Assembly: GCA_963921425.1 (NCBI GenBank)
Contig: OY992835.1
Location: 6,510,001 to 6,574,000 of the forward strand
DNA: 64,000 nt
DNA from: Dryas octopetala
Lineage: Eukaryota; Streptophyta; Magnoliopsida; Rosales; Rosaceae
Direction: 5' to 3'
Position 1 is the stretch's first letter, and every line of letters starts with the position of its first letter. The notes under the pieces were generated by a model, which worked only from the letters and a program-made list of their open reading frames with translations, was not told the origin of the DNA and ran no database searches. Shown piece by piece: positions 57,421 to 64,000 of this stretch. The translations under genes and the position numbers were made by a program.

Positions 57421-58487
57421 TCCTCGAGTACCGGAATATTTGATTTCAGGAATTGTAGAGTTTTGAGGTAAATTTGTCTCAATGTTTCATAATTGTTAAA
57501 TTTGTTTAAATTGCAAAATTTAGATTAATTGTAAAATTTAGATTTTTTGCAAAATTGAGATTAATTATAAAATTTTGTTGAATTGTTCAATTTAGTTTAA
57601 TTGTTAAATTTAGATTAATTATAAAATTTAGTTTAATTGTTAAATTGTTGAATTTGTTGTGTTTAATTTTATTGATTACAAGGTGGAAGGCAAATGCATC
57701 TAAGACCACCGAGCCCGAATGCACTCCGGATCCCGGTATCTCACTCACTCCCAATGCCTAGCCCATGCCACTCACTCTTCGACTCCCGATGCTGTAGTCC
57801 AGCCCTCTTCGGCTCACCACTACAGTCAGGTTATAGCCGCCTCAACCCGTGTCATCTGATGTGGCTTCTATATCTATGGAACCCAGAGGGCTAAAGTCAT
57901 CTTGGATAATGCGCACCACAAAATCGAGGATTCGATTGGTGTGCCATCTTGTTCACCGACGGCCGACCCGAACGCCGATACCATGTTCTTGCACGGCGTC
58001 GAAGCGAGTGTATAAATTTATTAATACATTTTGTTAATATAAATTTTGCTTATTTGTGTAATACATTTATTTATAAATTTATTAATACATTTTTTATTAT
58101 ATAGTTTTTGGGATAAAAAAAAAAAAAAAAACCCTTAGGCGACGAATTATTTCGCCTCTTCAAATCCCTTTGGGAGACGAACCACAACTTTCGTCGCCCA
58201 AAGTATTTAAAAAATTAATTAAAAAAAAAAAAGATAAAAAGTCTCAGGCGACAAAAAGTTTCTTCCCCTAAAGCCACATTTGGCGACTAATCACAACTTC
58301 TCTTTGTGCGACGATTTTCTTCGTCGCCTAAACGAAATTTAGGCGAGGAACGTACCCTATATTCGTCGCCCAAAACTACTTTGGGCAACATGGTTTGGGC
58401 GACCAACCTCACGACAAAATGATTTCGTCGCCGAAAACCTTGGGCGACGAAATGAGACTTTGATTTCGTCACCCAAAGTCTAACATA

Positions 58488-59160
58488 TGCAATCATTTAA
58501 ATTAGAGAACTAATTATCATGCTTCTGGGGTTTCTTAGAACACTCGAATTAGGATTTCATCCTAGTTCTAGCATGGAAATGGAGTTCTTAATTAATTCAT
58601 ATTAAAGTGATGGGTTGATCCATCACTAACAGGAAAATGAAATAGAACATTGAAATATAAATTCAAAATAACAATTTTATAAAATAAATATGAGAGTTGG
58701 GTACAAGAAAAACCAAAGAAAAGCACAAGGGGAGAATCGGCAAGAAGTGTTGATCGGCGGTAAGGTGGCAGCGACAGAGGCACGGCGGCGGTAGCAGCTA
58801 TGGAGCTCGGATTCTCCCTCCTCTTCTCGACTTCTTCCCTTTCTCCCTCCTTCTCGACTTCTCTCTCATTCTCTCGACCTCACTCTCTCTTGTCTCCCTA
58901 AAACTGTTGTGATTTCTGAAAATGTAGTGTGTTGACAAAATAAAAGGTGAAAGGTTTATATAGGGAGGAGGTGAAGTGTTAGCTTGTATCTAATTGGTCG
59001 AAGGAGTCTTGAGAGTCAAGTAATAGGGCTGTGCGGCAAGTATGTGTGCACTGCAAGAAACTAGGGTTAAAACACTAAGCCGTGCCACACAAATCTTCTA
59101 GAAGGCTCGACCTTCTCTTTCTCTATCCTCTGCACACGACCCTTCATGGTGGGCTTGGGT
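58488..59160. repeat. Direct repeat, left copy
   Basis: Matches 63414-64000 in the same orientation over its whole visible length (ACATATGCAATCATTT..., GGTTTATATAGGGAGGAGGTGA). Non-coding. The right copy is cut by the window edge. Confidence 0.85.
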
Positions 59161-59780
59161 TGCATGTGAGGCCAACACAACAAGGCAACAAGGCAACAAG
59201 GCTTTGCCTTGTTGTGTGCGTGCGGTATGGGCTGCGCCTCCCCCTTGCATGAAAGCTTGCATGCGCAAGCTTGTGAGGCCCGGCGTTGCAAGGCCGACCT
59301 TGGGCTTGTGTGAGGCATGGCATGCAAGGCTTGCATGCCTTTCTTCTCATGCACATGCATGCATACGTGCATGCATGGCCAACTTGTAGTATCGCTACCT
59401 TATCTATATATTCATCACCTTTGCATGGTTCTTGCCACATTTCCCATTCATATGCATACGTATCAACTTTTACGTACAAAATTCCCGTTTAGGGTTTGCA
59501 TGCAAGCATGTTGGGTCACCTTTGCTTTTCCTTAATTAGTGTGACTCTCAGCACTAGACGGGCCAATTGGGCTAGAAGGTGTTGCTTGTGGGCCTTAGGG
59601 CCCATTTGGTCTACCGGAAGCCCATTCGATTAGTCTCCAATTGTGCTTTCATCATCTCGTTCTAACCGAATTGCCTTGAAAAGCCTAGAAACACAAAGTA
59701 ATATACACAAAAACGTTGAGTTCTAGTAAGCTAAATAAGGGAATAATTAAGTGTATAAAATTTAGGTACAAAATACATCC
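59160..59780. repeat. Palindrome-rich GCATGC region continuing the repeat
   Basis: Dense short inverted words: AACAAGGCAACAAGGC / GCCTTGTTG near 59180-59215, and many GCATGC, TGCATG and CTTGCATG words to 59370. The open frames here are low complexity. The rest to 59780 has no feature. Confidence 0.4.
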
Positions 59781-59922
59781 AACACTCATCAAGATTCATG
59801 TAACATACGTTTGGTTACCACAAAATTGACACAGAGTTACCTTGTTCTTGAGCAACCTATCAAGAAATGGTAAGTGGTAACTTTTTGTTGATGGCATACA
59901 ATGACTGCAGTCATTGTAGAAT

Positions 59923-60129
59923 TTTTGTAGAAAAAGATGAGCTATGCAACTAAGTTGCTTTTATGTTAATGTCAACACATAATGATCAAATATAGTTTTA
60001 CATAGATGAGGTTCGTTTATGGAGATTAATGTTGTTTATCGTGTCTATATTATTCACTTTCTATTGTCACAAGTTATGAACAAATATCCTCAACAGATAC
60101 CAATAGTTTTAAAATCGTTAAAAAGATCA
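59923..60129. other. Right flank of the large TIR element
   Basis: 59923-60000 resembles 8885-8960. No other feature seen. Confidence 0.4.
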
Positions 60130-62730
60130 CTACTTTCAAGTTTGTCGGGTTGTGGACCACAAGGTGGAAAAGAAAAAGAGGTGGGTTGGAAAAGAAAGTC
60201 GGGTGATCGACCTGGATATTGTGGAAGCGACGATAGCAAGGAAAGGCAAGATTATAGCGGAAGAAAACAACACAGCTCAAGCAGCTAAAGTGGTGGGCTC
60301 AGGATCGCCGGCCCACCACGAGAAACGAAGCTCCTAAGTTAGAATGTTGGGGGTCTTCGGCAACACCGAACATTCGACTCCCTTAAGGATCTGTTAAGGG
60401 AGAAAAAGCTGGATATCGTGTTCCTGGTAGAGAAACAAATGGAGAATTTTCATTTCAAAGTGGGAATAAAAGGTACAATTAGAAAAGGCAGACGTGGTTT
60501 AGGTGGGGGACTTATCTTATTATGGAAGCATGGGTGGGACTTTCGACTTTTCAACTACTCGGAGGGCCACATTGACATGATGGTTGAGGCTCCCAAAAAT
60601 TATGATTTCAGAATAACTGGATTTTATGGCAACCTAGTGACTAGGTTTTATGGCAACCTAGTGACTGGGTAAAGGTGCCACTCATGGGAACATATTCACC
60701 TACTAAGTACTATGAGCAGTGGTTCATGGGTGGTGCTAGGAGATTTTAATGCAATATTGTCCTTTCAAGAAAAAGAAGGTGACACAAAGAGACCGGAAGG
60801 GCAGATGAAAGCTTTCCAAGAAGCATTTGTGGACTGTGGGCTCAGTGACATACAATATACAGGGAACTTATTTACCTAGCAGTGTATTAGAAATGGGAAA
60901 ATATATGTGAGGGATAGGTTGGATCAATGTTTAACAAATGCTGCAATGCAAGCAGAGTTTAGTTATATGTGTACCCACCATTTAGAAGTGATGGGGTCAT
61001 ATCATATCCCTATTTTGACTAATATATTGCCAAATATTCCCTCCCATCATCATGGTGGTCGCCCATGTTGTTTTCATTTCGAACAAGCATGGTGCAAGGA
61101 AACGTAATGTGAAGATATAATTACAAATACATGAAATTTCTCAATCCAAGACATACGATCAGTCAGTGGTTCAAGGAATCAAATAATGTGTCGCCCATTT
61201 ATCCTCCTAGAGTATTGACTTTTAGGGGCCAGAAAGAAGCGTGTCGTCTTCAGAAAGAAGTGGAGCAAATTAAAGCTAAGCGGCTGGAAATTGGGGTGTA
61301 CAATGTACAGAAAAAAGTAAAGCAGTAGATAGAATTATTAACTGCGGAGGAAGAGGTGTATTGGAGGCAGAGATTGAAAGTCACTTGGCTTCGCAAGCGA
61401 GATAAAAGTACGAGATATTTTAATGAACAAGCCAAGGCCTAAGGCAAACAAAATTATGTGGCGGGCCTTTTGCATGACCAATATATTTGGATCACTAATG
61501 GTGATACTACGCATAACATGTTTTGCAATTATTTTTCTGAATTGTTCTCAATTTCTAGTGGAATTAGTATGGACCGGTTTTTGGGGCTGATTAAGCCCAA
61601 AATTACTAATGAGAACTTGCAATTAATTCAACCGTATTCAAGAACAAAAATTGAGACGACACTTAGACAGATGTACCCCACTAAGGCCCCAGGTGTCGAC
61701 GGCATGCCTGCACTTTTTTACCTACTTTATTGGCATGTTGGGGGGGAATGAAGTTTCAAATTTTTTTTACGCATCTTGAATAGTGAAGCCATTTCAAAGC
61801 ATAAAATCATATGTTGATTGCTTTAATCCCGAAAATCAAAGACCCCAAGCGAGTTGACGGACTTTTGGTCTATAAGCCTTTGAACGGTGTTGTATAAGCT
61901 CATGGGTAAAACACTTGCAAATCGCCTCAAAAGGTTGCCGCCCCATATCATCTCAAAAAATCAAAGTGCCTGTATTCTTGGAAGGAAAATTTTGGAAAAT
62001 GTAATAGCCACTTTCGAAACCACCCATGCCATTAAGAATATACGAGCTATTGACTCTCCGAAAATGGCGATCAAGTTCGATATGGCTGAGACGTATGATA
62101 AGGTGGAGTGGGTCTTTTTAAAAGTAGTAATACGGATATTGGGCTTCCATGAACAGTGGGTTGATTAGGTTATGGACTGTCTATCAACAGTTTCTCTTTT
62201 GGTTCTTTGGCGAGGAGCTCCTTTGGGTTTTATCACTCCAGCACGGGGTCTAAGACAAGTCTTTGGTCTCTTGCCTTATCTCTTTCTCTTTTTTGCGGAG
62301 AGCTTGAGTCTTTCTATTCATACTGCCGAGCTTGAGTCTTTCTATTCATACTGCCGAGCTTGAGTGGCGGATTAAAGGGTACGTTCGTGTGTTGCACCAG
62401 GTGCTCCTCCCATTCCTCACTTGTTTTATGCGGATGATAGCATCTTTTTTCTTGATGCCACTGTTGATGCATGTCTATCCATCAAGGACATTTTTCACAT
62501 ATATGAAGAAATGTAAAGACAGAAGGTTAATTATGATAAATCGGCTATTAGTTTTAGCTCCAATCCTAATCACCTCATTAAGGTAATTATGTCATAATGT
62601 TTGCGGGCCGGGTCCAAATTGTCGCCTGCCATGAGAAGTACATGGGATTCCCCACGATGGCTGGCCATGTAAAAAAGAAATTGTTTAAAATAGTTTAGGA
62701 TCGGGTGTGGCAGCGTGTACTGTTGCCACT
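60130..62730 (+). pseudogene. L1-type LINE remnant (endonuclease and reverse transcriptase)
   Basis: The endonuclease domain runs from about 60410: GGGLILLWK near 60508, YSEGHIDMMVEAP near 60558, VVLGDFNA near 60730 and SDIQYTG.LFTW near 60845. Reverse transcriptase follows with KAPGVDGMP near 61682, LANRLK near 61915, NQSAC near 61960, IKFDMAE.YDKVEW near 62070 and an intact YADD catalytic box near 62430. The terminal part is readable to about 62720 (YMGFPTMAG). Frameshifts, stops and two small tandem duplications (about 60615-60665 and 62303-62358) make it dead. No poly-A tail or target duplication was located. Confidence 0.9.
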
Positions 62731-63413
62731 TTTTGTACAACTTGTTTTACTTGGAATTAGAATTGAATACCAAGTTGTAGCTCACAAGTATACGAATCGC
62801 TTGGTGTAAGCATAGCATATAAGTATAAGGTTGATCCCACGAAAAATGAGGTAATTGGTAAGAACCTACTTAACTTAGCTTTTATTGAAAACAATAAATA
62901 GAAAGGAGTTTGAGAGATGAGTAGCTATGTCCTAAGTGCATAAAAATAAATAAACCTCTATTGACATACTAGCATTCAAAATCTACCATAATTCTCATTT
63001 TCTACCCTAATTATGTTAAAGTTTTGCCCTAGCTAGGTGACTAGTGGCAACTGCTTCTAACAGATTATGTTCCCTTATTTTCATACTTAGATCACAAAAT
63101 ATTATCACTAAGTAGTTAACTAGATATGCTCCTATATGCTCCTATGGACACAGCTTGCTACCCTATGTTTACATGCATATCCAGAGTCATTAAGGTTTAT
63201 GAAACGATCAAAACATGTAAGCATAGCGGTAAGACATGCAAAGCATGCATCCTTTACTTCCTACAAAACTAATCCCAATGGCCTTGTGAATTTAGTGTCT
63301 TTGTCTATTTCACACTAAACCCTAGCAATAACTAGATGTGTTAGACTCTAGGACGGCCAATCTTTGAGACTAAACAACTAATTAAACATTTAACTAGAGA
63401 TTAAGAATTAACG
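62731..63413. other. Non-coding repeat-like DNA before the right direct repeat
   Basis: Phrases such as CACAAGTATACGAATCGCT resemble plant non-coding LTR-element internal sequence, but I cannot place it firmly. No gene. Confidence 0.35.
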
Positions 63414-64000
63414 TACATATGCAATCATTTTAATTAGAGAACTAATTATCATGATTCTAGGGTTTCATCCTAGTTCTAGAATGGCAATGGAGTGCTTCAC
63501 GAATTCATATTAAAATGATGGTTTGATCCATCACTAACAAGAAAATAAAACTCAACATATATTGTAATATAAAATCAAAATAACTATTATTGATAAAATT
63601 GAAAGTTGGGGAACAAGAAAAACTAAAAGAAGCAACAAGGGGAGATCGGCAAAGGTGATCGGCGGTGGCGCAAGGTGGCGGCGGTGATGGCTCATGGAGG
63701 CTTCTTGGGCTTAGCTCTCTCCTTCGACTTCTCCTCCTTATTCTCTCTCTTTCTCTCGGCCTCACTGTCTCTTCTCTCTCTAACTCTGTTGGAAATTGGA
63801 TGTGAATTGGTGTGTTGAGAGAATGAGAGGTGTGGGGTTTATATAGGGAGGAGGTGAGGTATTAGCTTGCATCTGATTGGTTGAAGGAGTCTTGGGGGTC
63901 AAGTAACTAGGTGTGTGCGGCAAGTATGTGTGTACAGCGAGAAACCAAGGTTAGAACCCTAGGCCTTGCCGCACAAGTCTTCTAGTAGGGCTCGGCCCAC
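63414..64000. repeat. Direct repeat, right copy (runs off the window)
   Basis: Second copy of 58488-59150 and likely to continue beyond the window. It might be an LTR or part of a non-autonomous retroelement. Confidence 0.8.

Larger units (their letters stand above)
54666..58487. mobile_element. CACTA (En/Spm) transposon remnant
   Basis: Begins with the diagnostic CACTACAAGAAAAAG at 54666. The subterminal zone 54685-54985 consists of inverted pairs of GGGCGACGAA / TTCGTCGCCC words every 30-50 bp; matching zones recur at 56165-56400 and 58130-58490. The right CACTA terminus (complement of CACTACAAG) is not present, as the sequence switches to another repeat near 58487. No TNP2-type transposase recognised. 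The interior has pyrimidine-rich leader-like sequence (56420-56900) and T-rich intron-like sequence. Confidence 0.78.
54012..59922. mobile_element. Large terminal-inverted-repeat element (MULE-like?), heavily nested
   Basis: Left end TTCTACAACTGCAG and right end (complement) TTCTACAATGACTGCAG continue as inverted copies through GTCATTGTATGC, TCAACAAAA and GTTACCAC. The left subterminal zone (54040-54660) repeats GTTACCACAAACTTGA in alternating orientation about ten times; the right zone (59800-59890) has two or three. Flanking GAAAAATGAG / GAAAAAGATGAG may be an imperfect target duplication. A CACTA remnant and other repeats occupy the inside. No transposase found. Confidence 0.6.

Noticed and set aside
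59067-59535. Cys/His/Met-rich open frames of 60-111 codons
   Set aside because: They translate the palindromic GCATGC region in several frames at once and have no family resemblance.

Overview
The window is nuclear DNA from a flowering plant, almost certainly a eudicot. The evidence is plant-type genes with GT-AG introns (a GEX1 karyogamy gene, a DYW-class PPR editing factor, an EAR-motif C2H2 zinc finger protein), AT-rich intergenic DNA, and Copia, Gypsy, hAT, CACTA, LINE and fold-back MITE remnants. The style of the repeats reminds me of woody rosids such as Rosaceae, but that is an impression and not a demonstration.

Layout. 1-2.1 kb: a single-exon C2H2 zinc finger gene with its flanks. 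2.1-8.6 kb: a complete but dead Ty1/Copia element with two 186-bp LTRs and an exact 5-bp target duplication. 8.6-22.4 kb: a gene-free repeat nest containing an inverted-repeat element, two non-autonomous hAT elements with exact 8-bp target duplications, a fold-back MITE arm, LTR-like non-coding sequence with a 51-bp minisatellite, and long nested inverted repeats. 22.4-27.2 kb: the gene island, with GEX1 (+, six exons, 599 aa) and a DYW PPR gene (-, 657 aa) converging tail to tail. 27.4-38.3 kb: another hAT element, then a ~9.3-kb non-coding retroelement-like unit with 133-bp direct repeats at its ends; inside it are a decayed hAT transposase gene between ~430-bp direct repeats and a fragment of a peroxisomal 2,4-dienoyl-CoA reductase gene. 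38.3-45.1 kb: remains of a minus-strand Gypsy element with a plant-mobile-domain (PMD) gene running antisense to its integrase, interrupted by a hAT insertion and flanked by a long inverted repeat. 45.2-47.6 kb: two fold-back elements. 47.9-50.7 kb: an intact two-exon Gfo/Idh/MocA oxidoreductase gene (-, 361 aa). 51.4-64 kb: a fold-back MITE, a large terminal-inverted-repeat element holding a CACTA remnant, a decayed LINE, and a direct repeat that runs to the window edge.

Only four genes look intact: the zinc finger gene, GEX1, the PPR gene and the oxidoreductase. They have no evident shared pathway and simply lie as islands in transposon DNA. The most unusual features are the captured reductase fragment, the antisense PMD gene in Gypsy debris, a palindromic MITE family found both singly and as a tandem triplet inside the CACTA element, tRNA-like promoter boxes in both arms of a fold-back element, and several exact target duplications that give a relative order of insertions.
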